DNA from: Aegilops tauschii subsp. strangulata
Lineage: Eukaryota > Streptophyta > Magnoliopsida > Poales > Poaceae
Reading direction: 5' to 3'
NCBI RefSeq assembly: GCF_002575655.3
Contig: NC_053036.3
Coordinates: forward strand, 647,178,736-647,242,735
Length of the DNA: 64,000 nucleotides
Shown: positions 28,765 through 38,175 of the stretch, one piece after another
How positions within the stretch are numbered: the stretch's first letter is position 1
Layout of the letters: every line of letters starts with the position of its first letter
The notes under the pieces: model-generated
The model's database searches: none
Told to the model about the DNA's origin: nothing
What the model saw: the letters and a program-made list of their open reading frames with translations, nothing else
Translations under genes and position numbers: made by a program

Positions 28765-29136
28765 ATGCAGATCCTACAGGTGCCATTCAGCGGCCATTGG
28801 CTCTGGCTAGTCCGACGATCCCCCTCCCTGTCTTGCCCAAACAGAGCACCGCTTCCGCCTTTCCCCTACCCAAGCGCACCGCAGTGCAGCCGCCGCCGAC
28901 GCTGCCGCTTCTGCCAACGCCGTGCCGCCGTCCCCCATGTGGTCTCCACCCGTCCAACGCCCCCGCTCGCCCGTCTCTCCCCCTTATCGCGCCGGCCCCC
29001 AAACGTCGCACGGCCGGATCCTCCTTTGCCGGCGAGTCGGAGGGGACCAAGCTCTGGATCCCGCGTTGCCAGCCGATGGAGCTCACGGCGTCCACGTTTC
29101 CACCGGCTGCCGGAGGAGACGAGTCCGCAAGGTATA
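28765..29136 (+). other. GC-rich exon-like island, possible captured or decayed first exon
   Basis: Base composition jumps to GC-rich between AT-rich flanks, and several frames stay open for 100-130 codons (for example 28,797-29,183 and 28,765-29,157 on plus). The translations are proline/arginine-rich and fit no family I know. The island ends in a plausible splice donor, 'cgcaag|gtataagc' near 29,133. This looks like the GC-rich 5' exon of a grass gene. No following exon could be identified, so I treat it as a fragment. Confidence 0.3.
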
Positions 29137-31624
29137 AGCTGGGTGCCGCAAACTTGATTGTGATGCCATCTGCTAATTATTAGCCTGCTTCTTCTTCTTT
29201 TTTTTTACTAGGGGAATAAATGATGTACCTTCCTTGCTCCAAACTAAAAATTATGCCTTGCTTCGAGCAGAACGGGTTCTTGTCTTGCCAAGATTCTGGT
29301 TCTGCAGCGGCAGAAGCAAACGACTAGTTTATCCTCTCGCTGAGCTTTAGTACTTTGCTTGGCAGGTAATCTTGCGATTAATCAACTAATCATGGGTAAA
29401 GCAAGGTCCTTCAAAGAGGAAAAGCTTACAAGAGGCTAATGGGCTCGGCAAGAAGGACGATTCTTCAGCAGCCTCTGATATAATGCTCCCGAGGCACAAG
29501 TGGCCAGTTTGCTGATCAACCACAATACCCAAATCAAGTGGTGCTGCATCTTTGTCTGATGGATACTTCACGAGCTAATTAGGATCGGGAGTCCTGCTGC
29601 TGTCCTGCAATAATCCTCCGTCGTGTCTTCTGCCATTGAGGTGAATCTCTCTTAGATGTTTATTTAAGATCTACATTAACTGCAAAGTAGATGTTCTACC
29701 GAACAGCTTACTGTATATATTCCCTTTGTCTTGGATTATCCATGGCACATCGGTGGAGCACAAATGACACACACTAGTGGTTGGGGCCCGCCATTGCGGG
29801 CCTCCTGAGAGGTAGCTGGGCGGTGCCAGGTAGGAACGCGTCCCTTCTCGTTAGTTTTATGTGATATGTGTCATACTGATGCATGCAAGCGATGGTATGC
29901 TTCGGATCAGAGCCAAAATATATACTATATGAAAGCAATGGCAGATGCAAACGTAACAAACTACAAATGCAGTGCACCTTATGACACTTTGGACAAAAGA
30001 GATACAAATTCTGGGAGAAAAGTAGCAGTATAAAAATGGTTCACGATGTAAATTTACAAGCATGCATATATCAACATTTAGGCATTCAGCCTTTAGATGA
30101 AATTTTGTAGTTTCAACAGAAAAATAATATCATAAGTGAAAGGTTGTTTAGGTGCTGATCCCGTGATCCTTCGGGTTTCATCCACCTCCTAAAGGTGCGA
30201 TAGCACAAATTAGAGCGTTACCTCAAGGTAATAAAATTTTAGATCTCTGCTATCAGACAGCTAGAAAGCTTGACTTATTCATTCAACTGAATCCATGGCT
30301 CTGATACAAGAACCTTGAGATTTTCGGTGACATCCTCAGTTTTATGGTGTGTGGACAAAGCATATCTTAACACATCACCTAAATATTTAATGGGAGGTCC
30401 AAACATCAGAACTCATGTATCCAGGAGCATGGGTCCGAGAGGAGAAGATTGGGACAGCCATCTAAATCCTGATGTATCGACAATTCACCGAGCTTTTAAT
30501 GGTAATGAACTCGCAACTGGGAAATTTGGGGCTGTCGATATACAAAACAAAGCAAATATATCACAATCATATAACAGTAATGTCCTGAATGTATCTAACA
30601 TGTAATATATTATATATCCCGAAGCATGGCGGTGTCAAAAATAAATATGATGGATGATCTTATTCTTATCTTATTATGTGCACTAAAGACAGAATATATG
30701 TTAAAACTATGCACCATTGTCTTTCTGAACCAGTACTCAGAATTTAGGATACCTTTCTAAAAATATACAAGTTGTACATTGTCTGCACTGAATACAATTT
30801 TTTTAGTACACTATTGTTTCCTGGTTGCACAGACTTGAGCACAAAAGCAAGCTCACTAAATTTCCTAACAAACCTTCTGAAAGAATTTCAGCAAAAAAGA
30901 AATCATACCAGTTTAGCTTCTTTAGAGGCTGCAGTTGATATACATTGAAATCAAATTATTCCCATTTGACAAAATTTGGTCCAACACATCTTGCATTGTT
31001 CACATGTGCAGCCCTATGAGAGATACGGAGGGCCCTTTCCATATGTAGATGCTGAATTATCCACATGAGGGACAAATTTAACAAACCAACGAGCTCATAT
31101 TCTCTCACCCATCTTTTTGTACTATCCTGTAGTTTTCTGCCGAAGATGAGAACTTAATTATTCTTTAACATCTCTTTCTTGGAGCTAACAAAACGAACCT
31201 TTATCGGTACTTAACATTATTTTGTAATTTCATCGCTAGTTGCATAGGGAAATCGGCACCGGTGCAACGTGACCCTAGCCTAACCCAACATGATAGACTC
31301 ACCGTCAAAAAAAAGAAGCCTCTACTTAAAAGGGCTGCAACTTATTAAGCTTTAAACAGCAAATAGGTTCCCAATTTTTTCATGCATTAAAGCAAAAGAG
31401 AATCAGAACAAGAATTTATAACAACCTCACTTCCAGTATCTTGGTTCTACCTCAGAGTGTTGTCGTCATACTTCTAATTTAAGGGCCTACTCCCATCATA
31501 AGTTGCAGTGATAAGTTAAAAAAAATGAGATAATTAAATACAAGATAAAGGTTCAAATTGAATCCTTGTGATTAGCAATTCCCTGAAGATACAGGAGGAG
31601 CAAGAAAGTAAAGAGTAATACTAA
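29137..31624. other. Gene-poor AT-rich stretch without recognisable genes
   Basis: Only short open frames occur (such as 30,315-30,605, 96 codons), with no family resemblance, no terminal repeats and no tandem structure that I could see. Parts may be intron-like remnants of the fragments on either side. Confidence 0.5.
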
Positions 31625-31968
31625 CACGCTCAGTGCACCGCCTCCCTTCGCATGACCATGAAAATCACAGCACCAACGAAAGCACTTTGTTTGAATGCTT
31701 ATGCCTAATCAAAAGCAGCCTGACCAATGCTGCCATCCATCACAAATATCACCAGGTCTCGTTTCTGTGGAAAAACCATAAGGTCAGCGAAAATCTCAAT
31801 AAAAGAGGATAGCAATAACAATGCAAGACTATGAGCTTCTGCAACTTGGCGCATTTCCTCAAAAAGTGCAGCCTTCTGCTTATGGCGCCCACTCGTGTTG
31901 ACAGTGATGAGAATGAGATAATATTTCACTTCCCTGAACCTTTCCAGGCCCTCAACGGAAGTCTTTAT
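31625..31968 (-). pseudogene. SRP54 GTPase-domain pseudogene fragment
   Basis: The minus strand encodes pieces of the signal recognition particle 54-kDa subunit, the GTPase that binds signal peptides. After a plausible acceptor ('taaccag|ataaag' at 31,969) come [10 protein letters not shown], then [20 protein letters not shown], the conserved block around the G3 motif. An intron-like insert follows and ends in 'ttttccacag' near 31,764. The frame resumes with [17 protein letters not shown]. Next come two stops in place of the glutamines of 'QAQAFKQS'. AFKQS is still visible, and after a frameshift so is GHAKGGGALS, ending near 31,625. The G3 aspartate is asparagine (VNTSGRH). The donor of the internal intron is lost. 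The N domain, the G1 P-loop and the M domain are absent, so this is non-functional. The fragment sits about 460 bp from a MADS-like exon on the same strand. Confidence 0.85.
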
Positions 31969-32429
31969 CTGGTTACATGTAGCTGCAAAGGCGATGATTT
32001 TATTTAGCACATATCTTGGGGGAGAAGCTTTTAATCCATATGAGTAAATCTGTCAATGTAAGGTACCTTCCGTAAAAAGGTACCTTAACCTTGGTTGCAC
32101 AGTGCTTCAACTGATCAAAACTACCTTTAATATCATCTGACTAACTTGAGCATGAAACACAATGAGAGCATCCCAATACTGTAGCTACGGTGGCATGCCA
32201 AAGTTCGTTCTCATCTTCTATTTCACACAAATCAATTGTGCACGGCAAGATCGGTTGACACTTGTCGAGAACGAGTGACCTCACACATTTACACAGGAGT
32301 ATAAAGTTAACAAGGGCATTGTAGGATCAAATCGCAAATGGACGTGACAGCAAATCCGTAATCAGTGTCAATGTACAACCGGAATGAACCGAGATTGGGA
32401 GAAGAAGATCGACAATGGAGCGTACGGAC

Positions 32430-32899
32430 CTTGTGTGGGGGCTGCAGTAGTCCAACTGCCTGCCGGCGCTGTCGAAGACGAGGATGCCGACTTCCGCCTC
32501 GCAGAGCACGGCGAGTTCATGCGCCTCCCTCAGCAGTCCGCCATTGCGCTCACCATAGGTGGCCCGCCGCGAGGCATCGTCGTCAACCATCCCGCGCCCT
32601 ATGATGAGGTGCTTGTTGGTGCTCGTGATCTGGTACCTCTTTTCGTCGGCTACACCCTCACCACCGACCTCCCGGCGGCGCTGCTGTTGCGCCACCTTGT
32701 CCGCCGGTCCAGTTGGGCTGGAGGGGGTAGGAAGCTGACCAGGGGTGGGGGAGGAGGTCGAGCAGCGACGGCTTGCAACGGGGATGTGAGTTAGACGGGG
32801 AAGAAGGCAAGGCGGCGGCGGCGGCAACCCTATAAATCCATCCGGATAAGGAAACAAGAGAGATTTTTGGGAGAGGAAAGGGGTCGCGTGCGTTGGCAC
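32430..32899 (-). pseudogene. MADS-box-like first exon, diverged
   Basis: The minus-strand open frame (start 32,899, about 190 codons) contains a MADS-domain-like core at 32,598-32,430: [33 protein letters not shown] and SAGRQLDYCSP. MADS transcription factors read '..[27 protein letters not shown]..'. Here the DNA-contacting KRR run has become GERNGG, and the first ~15 residues of the domain are not recognisable. The 'YCSP' ending recalls B-sister-type members, but that is weak. The exon ends at a usable donor (CAAG|GTCC at 32,430/32,429), where MIKC genes normally have intron 1. No K-domain exons are found downstream. Most of the upstream frame is proline-rich and looks like translated 5' untranslated sequence. 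It is probably a pseudogene or captured exon. Confidence 0.6.
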
Positions 32900-33065
32900 A
32901 TAAGGGGCTCAAGGCGATTTTCTCCCCTTTTTTTTTCTAAACAATGGAAACGACGTGATGGCCCTGGCTAATCCTTTGTGCCCACGTGGATGCAGCGAGG
33001 GGGCGCCCTTACTGTGACGGTTATTGTGTTTGACGATTAGTTCTGTTGTTCCTAAGAAATATGTA

Positions 33066-33159
33066 CTCCCTCTGTTTCGTTTTTGTTGTCGCCATTTGTA
33101 TACCCGATTTGTACTACCATAGTTCTCCCTCCGTGACAAGAAAAACGGGACGGAGGGAG
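33066..33159. mobile_element. Stowaway (Tc1/Mariner-type) MITE, 94 bp
   Basis: Terminal inverted repeats start ctccctctgtttcg and end cgggacggagggag, flanked by TA on both sides (33,064-33,065 and 33,160-33,161). This is the Stowaway signature of small non-autonomous Mariner elements. Confidence 0.9.
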
Positions 33160-33548
33160 TAGTACTGAGGTGATATGACGCTTGTGTCCCTCATTTGCAC
33201 ATACCTTTAATAGGGATTTAAAATGTCAATAAGAAATTTTCTAGATCATTTGTTTGGCAGGTCAAGATTGAATTAGTGCATACTGAAGGTGTCACTTGGT
33301 TGGTCTAGAACTCTAGATTACCATAGAATTATTACGATTATATAAGAAATAAAGTATATATTTGGAAATGAATTTCGTCAACTCCTTCATAACTTTTGAG
33401 CATACTCTCTAGACTCTACTAATTAAAAGATGCTCCATTGTGGGCTACATTTTTTTTTCGAAAAGGGATTGTGGGCTACATAAAGAAGTTGCAAGCGGGC
33501 CCATGGTTTTAGCATGTTCTCATTATGTCCTCATGTTTGCACCACTTA
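33160..33548. other. Unassigned AT-rich spacer
   Basis: I see no open frame or terminal repeats in these ~390 bp. The last bases TTA (33,546-33,548) are the target duplication of the next element. Confidence 0.6.
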
Positions 33549-34602
33549 GGGCAACTCCAACGCACATCCCAAACGGACGTCCGTTTCGTCCGGATTTTGA
33601 CGTCCGTTTGTGGTGAGAAAGGGTGACAAAATGAACATGCATGTCCGGCTTATGTTGGAGGTGCTCAACACGGCCGACCATTCCCAAAACGTCCGCCTGC
33701 ACTTCACCACCACGCCTCGGCCTCGGCCTCGGCCATGCGCCTGCCGTCCCCAGAGCCAGTGCCCACCCGCGCCGCCTCGCCGCTCGCCACCTCGGCCGCA
33801 CCCGCGCCCTGCCCACCCGCTCGCCGCCCCGCCCGTGCCCGTTCGCCTGCCGCTTAGCCCGCGCCCGCTTGCCGCCCGGCACTGCCTCACCGCCGCCAGC
33901 CGCCACCTCGCCTGTGCCGGTGCCGCCTCGCCGCGGTCTGCGCGCTCGCCCGGCCCCGCCTACCGTCGCACGCTTGACAACCACCGCGCCCGCACGCCAG
34001 CCACCGCGCAAGCGCCCATCCCTGCCCGCCAGCCACCGCGCATGCCAGCCCGCGCGCAGGCCTGCTCCAGCGTGAGCTCTTGTCGATGGGGGAGAGAGGA
34101 AGCCGCATAGTCCTCGTCCTCGCCCCGCCCCGCCTCGCCCTGACGCCACCGCCTCGAGCTCGCGCCGCGCGTGCGCCACCCTGCCTCGCTCACAGCAGCA
34201 GCCGAGCTCGCCGAGGAGCTACTGCATATGCCGCGGCAGCGCATGGAGTAGGTGGAGGTGGTGTGCACCGACATGAGTGGGTGTGGAGCAGAAGAGAGAG
34301 GAAAAGGTGGAGAGAGAGGATGGTGGGTGGGCATGGTGGGCCATGGGAGAGAAAAGAGGAGAGAGGATGACAGGTGGGTCAAGGCTCACATGCAGAGGAC
34401 ACGGCCGGACGAGGACGACGCAGAAATCGTCCGCTTGTGTCCATTTCAGACGCAAAGCCTAACCGATTTTGCGCCTAGGATGGGGTGAGCTGGACCAGAA
34501 ACGAACGCTTTCTATGGATGGGATTGCGCGTTGGGTTGTCTCGTCTGTCCGCTTACCCTCAAACGGACCCGGACGATTTGGGGTCGTGCGTTGGAGTTGC
34601 CC
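33549..34602. mobile_element. Harbinger/Tourist-like non-autonomous element, 1,054 bp, GC-rich inside
   Basis: The element starts gggcaactccaacgc and ends gcgttggagttgccc, a perfect 15-bp inverted repeat whose similarity continues inward ('aaacggac' on both sides). It is flanked by TTA at 33,546-33,548 and 34,603-34,605, the three-base target of PIF/Harbinger elements. The interior is very GC-rich (about 33,690-34,230) with overlapping low-complexity open frames on both strands (Ala/Arg/Pro-rich) and no transposase or recognised domain. The interior may be captured host sequence or simple GC-rich filler. Confidence 0.85.
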
Positions 34603-34605
34603 TTA

Positions 34606-35363
34606 GAAAGAAGTACGTTCTAAACAACTACACATACCAAATTTAAGATAGTATATGTACCGCCTAGGTGGTCTTTTATGTGCATACCCTCAGATTGCAC
34701 ACTATGCTACCTATGATATGAGATATAAAACAGGGCGTAACTACATCCAGCATTACTCCTAGAAATGCATACCCCCACTCGTTATATACTGCATAGATGT
34801 ATGTGCCATGCTGGTTTTATCACTTCATATCCTTAGTAGTTATTGTAAGATACACAGAGGAGAACTACATGAAAACCCATTTGTGTATATGCTTGTCTTA
34901 AGCATGGAGTAGGATATATGGAAAAAAAAGGGGGGGCTCCATCTTAGAATTACTATCAAGTGTACATGTGATAAATAAATGTAGCACTTCTATTTAGCGA
35001 TATAATTTTTTAACCCTGAAACAGTAGGAGAGGATTGAAGCGATATAATTGATGTTTGAGCCTCTAGATCTTGTAGAGTTCTAAAAACTTATAAACCAGG
35101 AAGTATGTACACCAGTCATTTTAACTGGATGTTTGGAACCATATTCTTCCACTAGTTAGTTCTAGATTGCCTAACGACTTTCATGGTAGCAAATCGTATA
35201 TGCATGTACATTCCATTAGCATAGGGTCAATTTACTAGTTTAATTCGACTGTCATGTTGGTTATAATATTGTCTCTGTGGTTGTGTGTGTACTTCTTTTG
35301 AAGGAACTATATGTATGTATTTCAACTAATTTGACGATCCTCATGTGCATTCAGTGGTCACTG
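34606..35363. other. Spacer upstream of the DUF4220 gene
   Basis: AT-rich, with no recognised repeat and no coding frame of note. It must contain the promoter of the following gene if that gene is expressed. A poly-A stretch followed by poly-G at 34,922-34,936 is the only distinctive feature. Confidence 0.5.
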
Positions 35364-38175
35364 ATGGCTGGAGTGGTGCGCCTATGGAACGATTGGGAGG
35401 TCCAAATCCTAGTGCTTGTTAGCTTCATGCTGCAAGTGTTCCTGCTCATCTTCGCCAGGATGCGGCGGCGGAACATCTCCATTGTCCCAAGGACCCTCCT
35501 CTGGCTAGCATACCTGTTGGCAGACTCCATAGCAATAGTCTTACCCTTATTCAATCCTTCTCGGATTACCCTGCTTAGTTCAGCCGCATCCTTCAGCCTT
35601 TTATACATCCTCGGCCACATGTCTTTCTATGGCAAGTCCCACGGACACCAACAGCTCATGGCATTCTGGGCGCCGTTCTTGCTGGTGCATCTCGGTGGCC
35701 AGGACAACATCACTGCCTACTCCATAGAAGACAGCCAGCTCTGGCCACGCCACCTGCTCTCTTTTATCGTGCAGACGGTGGGAGTGGCTTATGTCCTCTA
35801 CAAGTATGTTGCTGGCAGCTGGACCTTGGTCACAGCCACGGCACTGATATTTGTAAGCGGTATTCTCAAGTATGGGGAGAGAATATGGGCGCTCAAGTCC
35901 TCCAGCCTGGAGAATATGAGTAAGTTCCTCGAGAGCAGGAAGTTGAGCGAGGCTAAACGAGAACAATATGCACTATTGGGCCAAGAGGAAAAGTTGGATC
36001 CTGAAGCGGTTCTGCAGGGAGCTCATGAAGTGCTCCCCATTTGCATGGCTCAGTTTGTGGACTATAAGTTCTGGCCATCCCGATTAATTCCAGAGTGAAG
36101 TTGTACAGCTATTCAATAGCAACGGTCAAATGTTCGAGTTAGTTGAGATGCAGCTCTCCTTGATGTATGATTTCCTATATACCAAGGCAGTGGTGGTCTT
36201 CACATGGTATGGATGCTCCATCCGTGCCATTTCATTAGTTGCCAGCATCACCACTTCCTTCCTATTTCAATCAAGCATTGGCAAAAATGACTTCAACAGA
36301 GGTGATGTCATTGTCACATACATCTTAATAGCTGGGGCTGTCCTCCTAGAGATGGCAGGATTGTTGAAGGCAATGGGATCAACATGGACATGCGCATTGT
36401 TGCATGCTAGAAGATGGCAGTGGCTTCACAGCATAGTCGTATCTGTCCGGCGGCGTGTCAATGCTGCGGAAAGAAATAGAAGATGGTCAGGTTCCATCGG
36501 ATACCCCGAGTTGTTGAACTCGTCCCATGGCAGTGGAGGCTGTGCGCCGAGCTTGGGATGCAAAGATTTGTGGAAGAAGCTGCACCACTCCTTACCTGTC
36601 ATTTCAGATGGTACTAAGAAGTTGGTGTTGGAAGAGGTACGAAGAATGGTGGAGGCATGTGAAGGTAAAGAGGATATCATGAGGAGTTACAGTGGTCAGT
36701 GCGCGCTGCTCGGATTTTTCAAGGATCCCACCTCACACGCTGGCATTGATTTTGATGAAAAAGTCGTTTCCTGGTACTTTGCCACCAAAATGTTTTTCTC
36801 ATGGTCGTCTTGTTTGGAAGAGCGTGGTCATGTTGAGGCAGTCAGGGCAGTGTCCAACTACATGCTATTCCTCCTTGCTGAATGTCCATACATGCTACCT
36901 AGCCCTGTTCGCCCTGGATTGTATGCCAATACTGAAGCAGCATATGTGGGGCTTGATTTTTCTAACAAGAGCAGAAAGGGGGAGCTGGACAGAAGAATAA
37001 GAAAGTGGGATCTGGACACAAGAACGGACGTGGACGAGGTGGACAGAACAAGGGGGAAGATGGACATAATAAAGGAGGACCTGGATATAACAAAGGAGGA
37101 TCTGGACAGAGAACGGGAGGATCTGGACAGAATAGTGTGGTAACATGGCGTGATAGATCGGAGAAGAGTACAAGGGAGGAGCTAGACAAAAGAGGGGAGG
37201 AGCTGAACAGGAGGAGGGAGGAACTGAACGGGAGGAGGGAGGAGCTGGATGAGCTGCATAATTTGAGGTTTGAGGTGGGTGGTAGAAGGGAGAAGTTGGA
37301 GGTGCTGGACAAAAGAAGGGAGGAGCTCGACGATTTAAAGTTTGAGGTGGGTGGTAAATGGGAGAGGCTGGAGGTGCTGGGCAGAAGAATGGAGGAGCTG
37401 GACAGAAGAAGGGGGCAACTGGAGAAAAGAAGGGAGGACACATTTTTTAAGATCCGTTTTGGGGAGGAGGAGCTGGAGAAGCTAGAGAGAATAAGGGGGG
37501 AGCCGGACCGAAGAATGTTTAGGATCATTGGGGAGGAGGATGTGAAGGAGCTGGACAGAAGAAGGGAGGACACAATGTTTAAGGTCCGTTTTGGGAAGGA
37601 GGAGCTTGAGAAGCTGGAGAGAAGAAGGAATGAGCTGTTCAGAAGATGGGAGGAGCTGTACCAAACAATGTTTATGGTTGTTGGGGAGGAGGACGTGAAG
37701 AAGCTGAAGGATCTGGACAGAAGAAGGGAGGTGCTGGACAGAAGAAGGTTTGAGGTTGACGGTATGTATAAGAGAGGAGAACCTGGACCTGGACCAGGAT
37801 GAGCTTAACAGAAGAATGAAAGGGTTGGAAGAGCTGGACAGGAGAAGCGAGGAGCTGCGTTTCGGACCTCCACCTCCCTTAGCTCGCACAGCGGTGATTG
37901 TTGGTTGCCTGCTAGAGGCGGAGGCGAGGGGCGGGCAGGAGGTGCGGCAGAAGCTACTTGGGGTGTGGGTGGAGATACTATGCTATGCGGTTCACCACTG
38001 CAGTAGGGAATCCCATGCCAGGCAGCTCAACAGTGGCGGTGAGTTCATTACCGTCGTCTGGCTTCTGTCCACTGCCATGTTCAATCGCTCCTACTGTGAT
38101 GAGGATTGGTTTAAGAAGGGTGTGCAGGAGTTCTTCAGGACACCTCCGCCACCATTCCACCCTAAGGACAAGTAG
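35364..38175 (+). pseudogene. DUF4220-DUF594 membrane protein gene with three frame changes
   Basis: This grass-expanded family has unknown function. The ATG at 35,364 opens MAGVVRLWNDWEVQILVLVS, the usual family start, rather than the upstream ATG-less extension. Part 1 (to 36,098) has about five membrane segments and the family motif AFWAPFLLVHLGGQDNITAY. Part 2 (about 36,100-37,143, next frame) has EMQLSLMYDFLYTKAVVV and YMLPSPVRPGLYANTEAAYV. Part 3 (37,005-37,802, first frame) is highly charged coiled coil built of 'EELDRRRE'-like repeats. Part 4 (37,750-38,175, second frame) carries the DUF594 ending: LGVWVEILCYAVHHCSRES, then HARQLNSGGEFITVVWLL. The frame changes lie at about 36,080-36,098, 37,138-37,190 and 37,765-37,785. 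No GT-AG introns resolve them. Similarity is otherwise strong, so it is either a young pseudogene or a real gene with base errors in the purine-rich part. Confidence 0.8.
36965..37860 (+). repeat. Purine-rich minisatellite inside the DUF4220-DUF594 gene
   Basis: About 900 bp consist of variants of 'gaggagctggacagaagaag', with a strongly purine-biased plus strand. They encode repeated (D/E)-E-L-D-R-R-R-E blocks between the family's PSPVRPGLYA region and its DUF594 domain. Longer repeats are visible within it: the 'ttaaggtccgttttgggaag' block near 37,578 resembles 'ttaagatccgttttggggag' near 37,448. Two of the gene's three frame changes fall in this tract. Confidence 0.85.

Noticed and set aside
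28600..33060. Helitron carrying the gene fragments
   Set aside because: Gene capture is plausible, but I could not find convincing TC / CTRR ends with a terminal hairpin, so no element is annotated.
33600..34490. Long overlapping GC-rich open frames on both strands (up to 218 residues)
   Set aside because: Low-complexity Ala/Arg/Pro translations in all frames inside a non-autonomous transposon. No domain.
36895..37889. Minus-strand Ser/Pro-rich open frames of 135-203 residues
   Set aside because: Antisense readings of the purine-rich minisatellite. The plus strand carries the family domains.
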